Position numbers and translations under genes: made by a program
Notes under the pieces: model-generated
What the model was told of the DNA's origin: nothing
Seen by the model: the letters and a program-made list of their open reading frames with translations, nothing else
Database searches by the model: none
Shown here: positions 27,417 to 36,651 of the stretch, piece after piece
Layout: every line of letters starts with the position of its first letter
How positions within the stretch are numbered: position 1 is the stretch's first letter
NCBI GenBank assembly: GCA_012026795.1
Contig: VEPM01000020.1
Span: 16,472 to 80,471, forward strand
Direction of reading: 5' to 3'
Source: Candidatus Methanoperedens sp.
Lineage (GTDB): Archaea > Halobacteriota > Methanosarcinia > Methanosarcinales > Methanoperedenaceae
Length of the DNA stretch: 64,000 nucleotides

Positions 27417-29299
27417 GTATTTTCTCCAAAGTGCTGGGCAGTAATTGTAATATCTGAAATATCAACAATCCCATCCATGTTAACATCATAATCCGGATAT
27501 GGTGGATTGACCTTTTCAGTGAAATGCTGTCCGATTATTGTCAGGTCCCCAATATCAACTACTCCATTTTTATTAACATCATATCTTGGATATACATTAT
27601 TTATGTAAACGGTTGTTATCCCCGTAACAGATACTGTCCCATCGCTCACTGATATTTCAATAGTATGGTTGCCTGAACTGGCATAGTTAGTTCTCCAGGA
27701 ATAACTTGCTGTTGTACTCACCAGTTTATCATCCAGTTTAATTATGTAGCCAAGTGTGTCATTATCAGGATCGTTTGCTATAATGCTGATCGGAATAGTC
27801 TGTGTTTCGTTAAATGCTGAGCCATTGTACGGGAAAGAAGTAAATGTAGGCGGCCTATTGGCGTTATTGACCGTTATCATTATATTTTCAAAATCCGTCA
27901 CACCGCCATCAGATACTTCAAAATGAATATCCGTATAATTACCCGATTGTGTGAAACCTGGTGTCCATAAAAAGGTCCTGTTTGCGGGGACAAACACAGC
28001 GCCAGATGGAAGATTTGTTGCGGAATATATAAGCGAATCTCCATTAGCGTCAGTTGCTGATAAAGTGAAAATAAGAGCCTGGCCTTCATCGATGGTTCTA
28101 TTTCCAATTGTATCGAGTACTGGCGGACTGTTTATTAATACGCTCCCATTGGTCAGATTGAAAGCCACCGGATATCCGGCCTGGTCACTTATTATTATGT
28201 CTGAAATATTAACAACTGATGTTCCTGATGAACCAATTGCCATAAAGTCAATAGTAATGAACGTCCCTACAGTTGTAACATTATAAGGACCGAGGATGGA
28301 CACATAAATATTGTTTACTCTTCCTGACGTATTATCTATTACACCGCCATTAAAGATCGTGTTTGCTCCGTTCTGTTTGAAGAGAGTTCCCTCCGTGACG
28401 CTATTCACCTTAAGGATCGATCCGTTATATGTAAGAGAAAGCTGTGCGCCTGAGATCGGATTACCCATTGGATCAATTGATATGTTAAGGCGCAAAGTCT
28501 GCCCCGGATTTACGATCTTGCTTGAAGGCGTTACGATAATATTTGAACGCTTATTCACAGTTATTGTGATATTCTCAAAATCCCTCAATGTTCCATCTGA
28601 AACTTCAAAATGTACATTCTGATAAATGCCGGATTGTGTGAAATCAGGCATCCAGCTAAAAGTCTTTGTGGCCGGGTTAAAAGTCGCCCCGGCTGGCAGG
28701 TTTGAAGCTGAGTATGTAAGAATATCCGACTCGTTATCAGTTGCAGATAAAGTGAAAGTAAGTGCCTGGCCTTCAACAATTTTCTTATCACCTATCCCCA
28801 GAAGTACTGGCGGGTTGTTAATGGTTATACTTCCGTTATATATTACTTGGGGAACAGGCTGGGCATCAGAATTGCTGATCTTAACATTTGAAAGATTTAT
28901 TCCGGATGCACCTGACGAACCGATGGCTGTAGCATTAACAATGATGAATGTGCCAGGATTTGATACATTTGTCCTGCCAATTACTACACCAAAGACATTT
29001 ATCACAGTACCCGTTGAATTATTTATAATGCCATTTGAAAAGAAAGTGTTTGCTCCATTCTGTTTGAATAAGTTCCCTTCAGTAATATTATTTATTCTGA
29101 TCTTTGTCTGGTCAAACTCGATATTTAACTGCGCACCTGCAATTGCTGCTCCCTGCGGATCTATTGTTATATTCAAATTAAAAGTTCCTCCCTGGTTCGC
29201 GAGGTAATTTGCAGGAAATACTTTTACATCTGCAGCCATTGCCTGTCCATTTATTATTATCATTACGAATAATATCAGTCCGAATTTTATGTGTGTCAT
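27413..29299 (-). CDS. Secreted protein with two cohesin-like domains, Ig-like domains and C-terminal dockerin
   Basis: A 628-residue protein with a signal peptide (1-22, ending QAMAA). Cohesin-like domain 1 is about 25-160, putative Ig/cadherin-like domain 1 about 165-250 (LTFTLSATDNESD, FTQSGIYQNVHFEVSDG), cohesin-like domain 2 about 253-390, a second Ig-like domain about 395-475, and a third Ig-like about 478-565. The C-terminus is a dockerin with two Ca-binding F-hand repeats (DVNKNGVVDIGDLTIIGQHF; DVNMDGIVDISDITITAQHF). Cohesins and a dockerin in one chain could self-assemble or dock on the downstream anchored cohesin. There is no catalytic domain. Confidence 0.85.
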   Translation of the reverse strand: MTHIKFGLILFVMIIINGQAMAADVKVFPANYLANQGGTFNLNITIDPQGAAIAGAQLNIEFDQTKIRINNITEGNLFKQNGANTFFSNGIINNSTGTVINVFGVVIGRTNVSNPGTFIIVNATAIGSSGASGINLSNVKISNSDAQPVPQVIYNGSITINNPPVLLGIGDKKIVEGQALTFTLSATDNESDILTYSASNLPAGATFNPATKTFSWMPDFTQSGIYQNVHFEVSDGTLRDFENITITVNKRSNIIVTPSSKIVNPGQTLRLNISIDPMGNPISGAQLSLTYNGSILKVNSVTEGTLFKQNGANTIFNGGVIDNTSGRVNNIYVSILGPYNVTTVGTFITIDFMAIGSSGTSVVNISDIIISDQAGYPVAFNLTNGSVLINSPPVLDTIGNRTIDEGQALIFTLSATDANGDSLIYSATNLPSGAVFVPANRTFLWTPGFTQSGNYTDIHFEVSDGGVTDFENIMITVNNANRPPTFTSFPYNGSAFNETQTIPISIIANDPDNDTLGYIIKLDDKLVSTTASYSWRTNYASSGNHTIEISVSDGTVSVTGITTVYINNVYPRYDVNKNGVVDIGDLTIIGQHFTEKVNPPYPDYDVNMDGIVDISDITITAQHFGENT

Positions 29300-29630
29300 A
29301 ATGATCGTGAGTAATGAACATGGGTATGAAGAATATGGCCATTAAAATCTCATGAAAAAATCAACCACAATCCCTCACAATGGCTTCAATAAGACATATT
29401 TAAAGAATAATGGGTCTCTTAAGACCAATATATGGAATTCATGCTTTTTTAATTCCAATATTTCAGTAATACAGGCTTCTTTAAATTATATAATACATAT
29501 TATTTATTTACTGGTGTAATTATTCCATGAAAAACCGAATATGGCGGCTTACAGTATTTTCCTAACATTTTATTATCAAGTGATTATTTAATAATGTCAA
29601 TATATAGATCATATTGAGGTGTTATGAAAT
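29300..29630. other. Intergenic region with divergent promoters
   Basis: About 330 AT-rich bases between the cohesin operon (-) and a small membrane protein gene (+). TTTAAATTATATAATACATATT (shown in parts: TTTAAATT near 29480) supplies TATA-like sequence. I see no gene or RNA structure here. Confidence 0.4.
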
Positions 29631-29798
29631 ATGCGAAATAAAACCAAATATATGATAGCTGCAATAGCTGCGGCAGCTTTTATGACAGCAGCTTATTATC
29701 TCCCGGCAGAAACATTCCTTGCTGCCTTTGCAGGAGGATTGTTCCTTATACCGGCATCTATCTTTGTGTATATGATGCAATCAGTGGCAAGAGCCTGA
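29631..29798 (+). CDS. Small membrane protein, paralogue of the 34.8-kb protein
   Basis: A 55-residue protein from ATG 29631, with GAGGTG upstream. It begins MRNKTKYMIAAIAAAAF and has two hydrophobic segments separated by YYLPAETFLAAFAGG. The layout matches the 93-residue protein at 34815, which has YFLPSESFIAFLTGW at the equivalent place. Both precede a gene of the same 480-residue family. Function unknown. Confidence 0.6.
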   Translation: MRNKTKYMIAAIAAAAFMTAAYYLPAETFLAAFAGGLFLIPASIFVYMMQSVARA

Positions 29799-29898
29799 TT
29801 CCATTAAAGATCCAGGCATAATAATGAAGCGGGAGGAAGAGGCACAAGGTCCTGTGTGAAACTTCATGCGGGATCTATTTTACATTTTAAGAGGGACC

Positions 29899-31335
29899 AT
29901 GAACATTTCAAGACACATATCCATTGACGAGGAATATCTGAAAAAAATGGAAGCATATATAAAGAGACACAATGGGAACATGGGGGCTGCGTTAAGGGAT
30001 ATGATTTACCAGGCCGGAAAATACAATCAGGCTTTCAACTCATCGGCGGTAGATACTTCTTTGTTTAACTGGATGTTACAGGAGATAGATGACATATTGG
30101 TTCCCGGGGACGTTCTTGATAACCTGATCAACCCGATATTGATAAATTCGATGGAAAGACTTGAAGAAAACATAAACCGGAGGTTCACAGGACTTGAATG
30201 GGGAATAAACCTTCGTTTGAAATGCGATAATGACAATTTTCCAACAAAGGTACTTTTGACAATAAGAGGCACACCCCGGAAAATAAAATTTATTGCCGGA
30301 TTAATGTCACAGTTCCTCGTGAAAAATTCACTCACCCGCTCACCGCTGGCAGTACAGTCAGTCGTTAATTTTAATGAGTGTATAAAAATTGAATTATCCC
30401 GGTCAGATAAAACAGAAGCAGAAGATAGTTTAATCACTTTTTTCGGAGGGTTAAACGGAATTTTGGGAACAGTAAAGGGCCATCCTGATTTCTGGAACCC
30501 GATTATCAAATGTCATAACCTCAGCAATTACAATATGGTCACAATCCACAGGAATTCTTTTGAAGATATACTTGCTAATGATATACCGGCAGGGGAAGTG
30601 ACGATAGAATTTCTTGCAAAAAGACCAATTCGGGAAATACCTCTTAAAGATCTGCTCTGGCTCTTAAAGGAAGTTTATGAGAATTCAAGGATTGTTGACA
30701 GAGTGGAAATCGAAGATGATAAACTGGTCATTTTCCATAATTACAGGGCAAAACAAGCAGTAGATAAATTAAAAAAGATCGTTTTAACACTGCTGGAATC
30801 AAACGGCCACATGTACGACGGAAAATCAACAGAAAATATGATCGTATTGACACATAGGCCTGATGTCGGTTTAAAGATCAATGAATTAATTGATAATTTG
30901 AAAACAAGCAGCAATAGAGTTGACCGGGAATTATTGATGTTCATTACTTTCTTAAACGGCCTTAAGGACATTCCCGATATTCCTTTATCTCTTTCTGTTC
31001 TGGGAAGAAGACTTGGTAAATCCATAATGCAACAATATGAATTGGAAAATAACATCAAGGAATGGAACCTGGAAAAATTCAAAAATGCTTTTGAAACTAT
31101 TGACTCAAAGCTTCACAGGGAAAGCGAATGGAAAACGGATGGGAAAAACCTGTATTATACTGTCAGGAAATGCAGCATTGCCCGGAATGATCCCGGTAAA
31201 TGCATTTGCCACACTACAAGGGAGACATTTAAAGGCGCAATGGACTATGCCTTCAGTAATAAAGCAGAATTGGATGTTCAAAAATTATTATCTCATGGTG
31301 ATAATTTTTGCGAGGTGGTATTACGAATTCAATAA
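29899..31335 (+). CDS. RHH/Cys-His family protein, paralogue 1
   Basis: A 478-residue protein; the frame opens at 29866 but ATG 29899 (MNISRHISIDEEY) matches the paralogues. Residues 1-45 look like a ribbon-helix-helix DNA-binding unit: strand SRHISI, helix DEEYLKKMEAYIKRH, then NMGAALRDMIYQAGK. The middle region (50-400) is an unrecognised conserved alpha/beta part with VTIHRNSFEDIL, LTHRPDVGLKINEL and LHRESEWK. The C-terminus has conserved KCSI, CICHT and HGDNFCEV, reminiscent of the Cys-bearing end of V4R (4-vinyl reductase-like) domains. Possible ligand- or redox-sensing regulator; no known function. Confidence 0.6.
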   Translation: MNISRHISIDEEYLKKMEAYIKRHNGNMGAALRDMIYQAGKYNQAFNSSAVDTSLFNWMLQEIDDILVPGDVLDNLINPILINSMERLEENINRRFTGLEWGINLRLKCDNDNFPTKVLLTIRGTPRKIKFIAGLMSQFLVKNSLTRSPLAVQSVVNFNECIKIELSRSDKTEAEDSLITFFGGLNGILGTVKGHPDFWNPIIKCHNLSNYNMVTIHRNSFEDILANDIPAGEVTIEFLAKRPIREIPLKDLLWLLKEVYENSRIVDRVEIEDDKLVIFHNYRAKQAVDKLKKIVLTLLESNGHMYDGKSTENMIVLTHRPDVGLKINELIDNLKTSSNRVDRELLMFITFLNGLKDIPDIPLSLSVLGRRLGKSIMQQYELENNIKEWNLEKFKNAFETIDSKLHRESEWKTDGKNLYYTVRKCSIARNDPGKCICHTTRETFKGAMDYAFSNKAELDVQKLLSHGDNFCEVVLRIQ

Positions 31336-31364
31336 AACCAGATTTCAACATAATAAAAAATCGG

Positions 31365-32225
31365 ATGAGCAGGATAATAGTCCTGGCATTGATCGGTATT
31401 TTCTTTTTGACCGGGGCATCTGCACAGGATGAGAATACGGATATTTCCTGTTATCATTGCCATCCGGCACAGGTGAATGAATTCCGGGCAAGCATACATT
31501 TCAATAAAAATACTTGTGCGGACTGTCATGGCGGAGACATAAATATCAGTGGAAGTGTTGTTTCCATTAATGTGATGCATACGAACTTTACTGGAACGCC
31601 TTCACCTGTAAATGTCACGAACTTCTGTTCAAAATGTCATGGGAATGAAACCAGGGTATATGAAGACAGCATTCACTGGAAAAGACTGAAGGAAGGAAGA
31701 ACATCAGCGTCGTGTACCGATTGTCACGGCATCCATAATATCCTTTCATCGAAAAACCCCAATTCTTCGACATACTCGGCAAATGTACCGGAGACATGTG
31801 CAACATGCCATGAAAACCAGACCAGAATGCAAGCTTTATATTATGGTATCAGGACAGACAGGTTTGACACTTACAAAAAATCTTTCCATTATAAGTCTTA
31901 TGCAGGCGGCGGGAGGTTACTTGCAAGCTGTTCGGATTGTCATGAAAACCACGATACAAGGCAGGCAAGTGATCCGGAATCAGCAATAAATCCCGCGAAT
32001 TTGCCGTCTACCTGCGGAAAAAACGGGTGTCATCCGGGTGCAAATAATGTATTTATTTATGGGGGTAAAGTCCATGAAGAGCAGTCTGTTTACCTGCTTT
32101 CCCTTGATGCAAAAAGGCTTGTAACGTATTTCTATATACTTATGATCCTTTTTGAACTTACCTTTACAATAGGGCTTATTTTCCTCGGGATTACATCAAA
32201 TTTTGAAATAAGAAGGAGGCATTGA
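31365..32225 (+). CDS. Membrane-anchored multiheme cytochrome c (7 heme sites)
   Basis: About 286 residues from ATG 31365 (MSRIIVLALIG; signal peptide ending GASAQ). There are six CxxCH sites (CYHCH, CADCH, CSKCH, CTDCH, CATCH, CSDCH) and one CGKNGCH, a CX4CH site. A C-terminal transmembrane helix (about 255-278) and a basic tail place the hemes outside the membrane. It overlaps the following cytochrome b frame, suggesting a quinol-oxidising or formate/cytochrome-type b-c pair that passes electrons to or from extracellular cytochromes. Confidence 0.9.
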   Translation: MSRIIVLALIGIFFLTGASAQDENTDISCYHCHPAQVNEFRASIHFNKNTCADCHGGDINISGSVVSINVMHTNFTGTPSPVNVTNFCSKCHGNETRVYEDSIHWKRLKEGRTSASCTDCHGIHNILSSKNPNSSTYSANVPETCATCHENQTRMQALYYGIRTDRFDTYKKSFHYKSYAGGGRLLASCSDCHENHDTRQASDPESAINPANLPSTCGKNGCHPGANNVFIYGGKVHEEQSVYLLSLDAKRLVTYFYILMILFELTFTIGLIFLGITSNFEIRRRH

Positions 32226-32227
32226 TC

Positions 32228-33052
32228 ATGGTAGAATTAAAATTCAAGAGGTTTACCCTGAACCAGCGCATACAGCATATAATATTTTTTACCTCATTTA
32301 TCCTGCTTGCGTATACGGGTTTTCCTCTCAAGTTCCCCGAAGAATGGTGGTCAAGGTGGATGATAGAATCAGTAGGAGGATTCGATAACAGGACATTTAT
32401 CCATCATTTTTCCGGCCTTGCAATGATAGGAGTGAGTATATATCATGTTGTTTACCATATACTTGAGAAACCCCGCTATGAAATACTGTTCAATCTTAAA
32501 GATCTCGAGGACTTCAAGCAGCAGGTACGGTATTTCCTGAGATATTCTGATGAGCATCCGAAATTCGGGAGATATACCTGGAAACAGAAATTCGAATATT
32601 TCGGGGCAGGATTCGGAGCAGTCATAATGGGTTTTACGGGATTATTGATGTGGCAGCCTTTTGAGGCCATGAAATATTTCCCGATAGGATTTGTGCAGAT
32701 AGCGAACCTGTTTCATACATGGGAAGCTGTCCTTGCTTCCATTGCAATCTTTATAGGGCACTTCTATGATGAGCAGTTCGGGAAATTCCCAAATCTTGCA
32801 TGGCTGACAGGGAATATTCCGGAAGAAGAAATGCGGCATGAGCATCCCCTGGAATATGAAGAAGCCATGAAAAGCCAGAAAATTGCAAATACGGAAAATA
32901 GGGAGCATAAGGAACACAAAAATATATTGATCGTGGGATTTGCGAAACTTGTGTTCACGATAATCTTCCTTACAATTTGCATCTGGATGGTGTGGATATC
33001 GTATAACGTTCTTATGGAAGCTGTTAAGACGTATGTCCTGAACGTGGTATAG
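32228..33052 (+). CDS. Cytochrome b subunit (b561/DmsC-FdnI-like)
   Basis: About 274 residues from ATG 32228, with GGAGG 8-10 nt upstream; TTG 32222 is an alternative. Four to five membrane helices carry histidines in the positions expected for two b-hemes: QHIIFFTSF, HHFSGLAMIGVSIYHVVYH and LFHTWEAVLASIAIFIGHF. A Glu/His-rich loop lies before the last helix. With the preceding cytochrome c it would form a membrane quinone/cytochrome c electron-transfer pair. Confidence 0.85.
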   Translation: MVELKFKRFTLNQRIQHIIFFTSFILLAYTGFPLKFPEEWWSRWMIESVGGFDNRTFIHHFSGLAMIGVSIYHVVYHILEKPRYEILFNLKDLEDFKQQVRYFLRYSDEHPKFGRYTWKQKFEYFGAGFGAVIMGFTGLLMWQPFEAMKYFPIGFVQIANLFHTWEAVLASIAIFIGHFYDEQFGKFPNLAWLTGNIPEEEMRHEHPLEYEEAMKSQKIANTENREHKEHKNILIVGFAKLVFTIIFLTICIWMVWISYNVLMEAVKTYVLNVV

Positions 33053-33087
33053 CATGAAAGGTTTTCAAAAACGATTTTTTCTTTTTT

Positions 33088-33172
33088 ATTGTCATTTTAT
33101 GTCATAAAAAATCTTTAATGGACACAAAACCCGGATATCTTCGCAAATACTTTTTTAGGATTGTCATTTTAT
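33088..33172 (+). repeat. Direct repeat ATTGTCATTTTAT upstream of paralogue 2
   Basis: The 13-mer occurs at 33088-33100 and 33160-33172, 72 bp apart, in the 145-bp gap before the gene at 33198. A related TGTCATTT lies at 34662-34669 upstream of the next intergenic block. Candidate binding site of an RHH protein; unproven. Confidence 0.45.
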
Positions 33173-33197
33173 ATGTTTAATAAAGGAGTGAGGAAAA

Positions 33198-34640
33198 ATG
33201 AATATTACACGGCATATCTCACTTGAAGATGAATATATTGAGAAATTAAAACCCTATGCTGATAAGCATAACGGGAATTTCGGCGCAGCATTAAGGGATA
33301 TGATCTGCCAGGCCGGGAAGTATGATACCAGGATCAATTCATCGGCAATAGACCATTCCTTATTTAACTGGATACTCGGGGAAATAGATGAAAAACTCCT
33401 TCCTTCTGAGATACTCAATGAATTCATAAATCCGGTAATGATGAATTCAATGGACAACCTGGAAAATTATCTTAACCGGAAATTCGGGGAACTTAAGTGG
33501 GGAATTTGCATCACATTAAGATCTGACAATGATATTTTCCCGGGTGAAGTATTGATGGAGATAAAAGGCGATAATCAGAAGATAAAGTTCATTACCAGCT
33601 TAATTGCCCAGTATATTGTCAAAAACTCACTTAAAATCATACCTCTTGAAGTCATGTCGGTCATTAATACTAATGAAGGTATAAAAGTAGAATTATCAGG
33701 TTCAAACTATAAAGATGCACTCCTTAGCCTTGAGACTTTTTTTGGAAAGACAGACGAGCTTATCAGGACTATAAAGACGCGCCCGGAATTCTGGAAATCC
33801 CTGTTCAACAGGCATCTTGTAAGTAATTATAATATGGTCACTGTCCACAGGAATTATTTTGAGGATCTGCTTGAGGGTAAAATACCCGCATGGGAGATCA
33901 CAATAGAAAATATAGCAAAAAAACCCATACGGGAAATCCCTCTTACGGAAATGCTTCATTTAATAAAAGAGGTCTTTGAAACATCAAGGATAGTTAACAG
34001 GGTGGAAATCGATAAGGATACACTTGTTTTATTCCACAGCTACAGGGACAGGGCAGCTATTGAAAAACTAAGAAAAAGCGCTCATGCGCTCCTTGAGGCA
34101 AATGGCCATATGTACGATGCCAGGGCAACAGCCAACATCATAATACTGACCCACAGGTCTGACGTCGGGATAAAAATAAATGAGATCGTTAAGACTTTGA
34201 AAAACAGCAATACCAGGCTTGACCAGGAGCTTCTGGTATTTCTTGGATTCTTAAAAGGATTAAAGGACATTCCTGATATTCCCATATCTCTGACATCCCT
34301 GGGTCGAAGGACAGGCAAATCCTTAATGCAGGGGTATGAACAGGAAAAACTTATCAAGACATGGACACTGGATAACTTCCAGAAGGCATTACAGAATATA
34401 GATGCAAGACTCCACAGGGAAAGCGAATGGAAACTAGAAGGAACGGACCTGCTCTATACAATCAGGAAATGTAATATTGCAGGAAATGGAAATGAATTTG
34501 ATAATTACGTCTGTCATACTATGAGGGAGACATTTAAGGGGGCTTTAAGTTACGCTTTTGGAAACAAAGCCCAGATGCATGCGAAACATTTACTGACACA
34601 CGGAGATAATTACTGCGAGGTGATTATAAGGGTGCATTGA
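33198..34640 (+). CDS. RHH/Cys-His family protein, paralogue 2
   Basis: A 480-residue protein colinear with the proteins at 29899 and 35128. The N-terminus is NITRHISLEDEYIEKLKPYADKH with an RHH-like pattern. Shared blocks are VTVHRNYFEDLL, LTHRSDVGIKINEI, SLTSLGRRTGKSLMQ and LHRESEWK. Conserved C-terminal Cys/His residues are in KCNI, VCHTMRETFKG and HGDNYCEVIIRV. GGAGTGAGG precedes the ATG. It sits alone between cytochrome b and the second small membrane protein, with its own upstream repeats. Confidence 0.6.
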   Translation: MNITRHISLEDEYIEKLKPYADKHNGNFGAALRDMICQAGKYDTRINSSAIDHSLFNWILGEIDEKLLPSEILNEFINPVMMNSMDNLENYLNRKFGELKWGICITLRSDNDIFPGEVLMEIKGDNQKIKFITSLIAQYIVKNSLKIIPLEVMSVINTNEGIKVELSGSNYKDALLSLETFFGKTDELIRTIKTRPEFWKSLFNRHLVSNYNMVTVHRNYFEDLLEGKIPAWEITIENIAKKPIREIPLTEMLHLIKEVFETSRIVNRVEIDKDTLVLFHSYRDRAAIEKLRKSAHALLEANGHMYDARATANIIILTHRSDVGIKINEIVKTLKNSNTRLDQELLVFLGFLKGLKDIPDIPISLTSLGRRTGKSLMQGYEQEKLIKTWTLDNFQKALQNIDARLHRESEWKLEGTDLLYTIRKCNIAGNGNEFDNYVCHTMRETFKGALSYAFGNKAQMHAKHLLTHGDNYCEVIIRVH

Positions 34641-34667
34641 CCTTATTTTTAAAAATAATCCTGTCAT

Positions 34668-34760
34668 TTGCCATATCTTGTATTTATATGGCCATTCAAT
34701 GCCATATCATGCCTCTTTTATGCCATATTATGTCTATCCATGTCTTTCCATGCTATCTTC
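34668..34760 (+). repeat. Clustered GCCATAT motifs
   Basis: TTGCCATATCTTG (34668-34680), ATGCCATATCATG (34699-34711) and ATGCCATATTATG (34720-34732) are followed by degenerate CCATG copies (34738-34752). Spacing is about 31 and 21 bases, that is 3 and 2 helical turns. They lie in the gap before the membrane protein at 34815. The pattern suggests an operator array. Confidence 0.5.
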
Positions 34761-34814
34761 CTGTCAAATATTCTTTTAACATTGGCATTAGATAATCATG
34801 ATTGGGTGAAGCAT

Positions 34815-35096
34815 ATGTATAATTGGAAAAGGTATATTGCAGCCGGAATTGTCATAGGGACTGTCTATTTCCTGCCATCTGAAAGTTTTATAGCTTTCCT
34901 GACAGGATGGGTAATCCTCTTACCAATCGCAGCGGCTGTTTTCCTGGCAGTTGGACTGCGGGAATACATGAAAGACAGGAAGAACACGATCACGGTCTCA
35001 GTAAGAGCAAATGAGACCATGAACGCGCTTGCACGAAGAGAAGCAGAATTGAAACGGGAAAAAGAACTTCTCTATGAGCAATTTGGAAAAGTGTGA
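34815..35096 (+). CDS. Small membrane protein with charged C-terminal tail
   Basis: A 93-residue protein from ATG 34815 (MYNWKRYIAAGIV); the open frame extends to 34668 through the repeat array, but the paralogue at 29631 supports this start. Two transmembrane helices flank YFLPSESFIAFLTGW, followed by a basic/acidic helix (REYMKDRK, RREAELKREKELLYEQF). It precedes paralogue 3 by 31 bp and is probably co-transcribed with it. Confidence 0.65.
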   Translation: MYNWKRYIAAGIVIGTVYFLPSESFIAFLTGWVILLPIAAAVFLAVGLREYMKDRKNTITVSVRANETMNALARREAELKREKELLYEQFGKV

Positions 35097-35127
35097 ATGA
35101 AGCTCGGACCGGGAAAGCGGGGTAATT

Positions 35128-36570
35128 ATGATCGTTACAAGACATATCTCTCTTGATAATGATTGCATAGAGAAAATGGAACCTTATGTTGAAAAACATA
35201 AAGGGAATTTTAGCGCTGCAATAAGAGAGATCATAGACCGGGCCGGGAAAAACAGTGAACTTGAGAATATTTCCACAATTGACAATACGCTGTTCAAATG
35301 GATGCTCAATGAAATCGATGGTTTGCTTGTCCCGGACAATGTAATGGATGATCTGATAAGTCCCATGCTTATAAATTCAATGGGAAAACTTGAAGACCAT
35401 CTCAAGCACAAGTTCACAGAACTGGAATGGGATGTTGACCTTTCCCTGAAATACGATAGTGATGCATCTGCATCAGACGTATTGATAGAAGTCAAAGGTT
35501 CGCCCCAGAAAATAAAATTCGTTGCAAGGATGCTTGCCCAGTATCTTGTGAAAAACTCACCTGAGCATGCTCCGCTTGAGATAGCTTCGGTTTTTAATCT
35601 TGATGGAGGTATAAGAGTTGAACTATCAAAATCAAACAAGAAGGAAGGATATGACAGCCTTATAACCTCTTTTGGAGGTTTGAATGAAGTTATCCAGGCC
35701 ATCAAAAGCCGCCCGGATTTTTGGAAATCAATAATCACCGGACATCTCCTGAGCAATTACAATATGGTAACTGTTCACAGGAACTACTTTGAGGATCTCC
35801 TTTCAGGCAAAGTTCCGATGGGTGAGATAACGATAGAAACTCTTGCCAAGAAACCAATCCAGGAAATTCCTCTTTGCGAAATGCTGTCCCTGGTTAAGGA
35901 AGTATATGAAACATCAAGAGTTGTGGACCGGGTGGAGGTTGACCGGGAGAACCTCATATTGTTCCATAATTACAGGAACAAAGAGGTAATAGACAAACTG
36001 AAAACAAGCATAGTCTCACTTCTGGAAGCGAATGGCCACCTGTATGATGCAAAGTCAACTGCAAATATGGTTGTGCTGACACACAGGCCGGATGTGGGAA
36101 TCAGGATCAACGAGATAGTAAGCAACCTCAAGATCAGTAACAGCAGGGTTGACCAGGACCTGATAATGTTCATGGCTTTCTTAAAAGGGCTAAAGAACAT
36201 TCCTGATATACCTGTATCTCTGACAGCCCTGGGGAGAAGGATAGGGGTATCCCTGATGCAGGAGTACGAAAAAGAGAACAATATAAAAGGCTGGGAATTC
36301 CAGAATTTCCGGAAAGCCCTTGAAATAATTGATTCTAAACTCCACAGGGAAAGCGAATGGAAACCGGATGGGAAAAATCTGCTCTATACAATCAAGAAAT
36401 GCAATATTGTGACTGAAGGTAATTCAATCGATAAATATATCTGCCATACCATAAGGGAAACTTTCAAGGGGGCAGTGAACCACGCTTTTGGAAACAGGGC
36501 AGAACTTGATATCAGGAAATTACTGTCGCATGGAGACAATTGTTGTGAGGTGTTAATACGAGTACCATGA
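35128..36570 (+). CDS. RHH/Cys-His family protein, paralogue 3
   Basis: A 480-residue protein with the same architecture as paralogues 1 and 2. The N-terminus is VTRHISLDNDCIEKMEPYVEKH, then FSAAIREIIDRAGK. Shared core motifs are VTVHRNYFEDLL, LTHRPDVGIRINEI, SLTALGRRIGVSLMQ and LHRESEWK. Conserved C-terminal Cys/His residues are in KCNI, ICHTIRETFKG and HGDNCCEVLIRV. The ATG follows GGGG with suitable spacing. It lies directly upstream of the cytochrome c/FeS/NrfD operon, whose control it might exert. Confidence 0.6.
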   Translation: MIVTRHISLDNDCIEKMEPYVEKHKGNFSAAIREIIDRAGKNSELENISTIDNTLFKWMLNEIDGLLVPDNVMDDLISPMLINSMGKLEDHLKHKFTELEWDVDLSLKYDSDASASDVLIEVKGSPQKIKFVARMLAQYLVKNSPEHAPLEIASVFNLDGGIRVELSKSNKKEGYDSLITSFGGLNEVIQAIKSRPDFWKSIITGHLLSNYNMVTVHRNYFEDLLSGKVPMGEITIETLAKKPIQEIPLCEMLSLVKEVYETSRVVDRVEVDRENLILFHNYRNKEVIDKLKTSIVSLLEANGHLYDAKSTANMVVLTHRPDVGIRINEIVSNLKISNSRVDQDLIMFMAFLKGLKNIPDIPVSLTALGRRIGVSLMQEYEKENNIKGWEFQNFRKALEIIDSKLHRESEWKPDGKNLLYTIKKCNIVTEGNSIDKYICHTIRETFKGAVNHAFGNRAELDIRKLLSHGDNCCEVLIRVP

Positions 36571-36651
36571 AAATAAAATCAGGAATTTTGGATAAAATCG
36601 GGATCGCAGAAGAAACAATACAAAAAATTAAACTATATAATAGGTGTTAAA

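Noticed and set aside
33060..34760. CRISPR array
   Set aside because: Direct repeats are only 7-13 bases, too few and unevenly spaced; no cas genes in the window.
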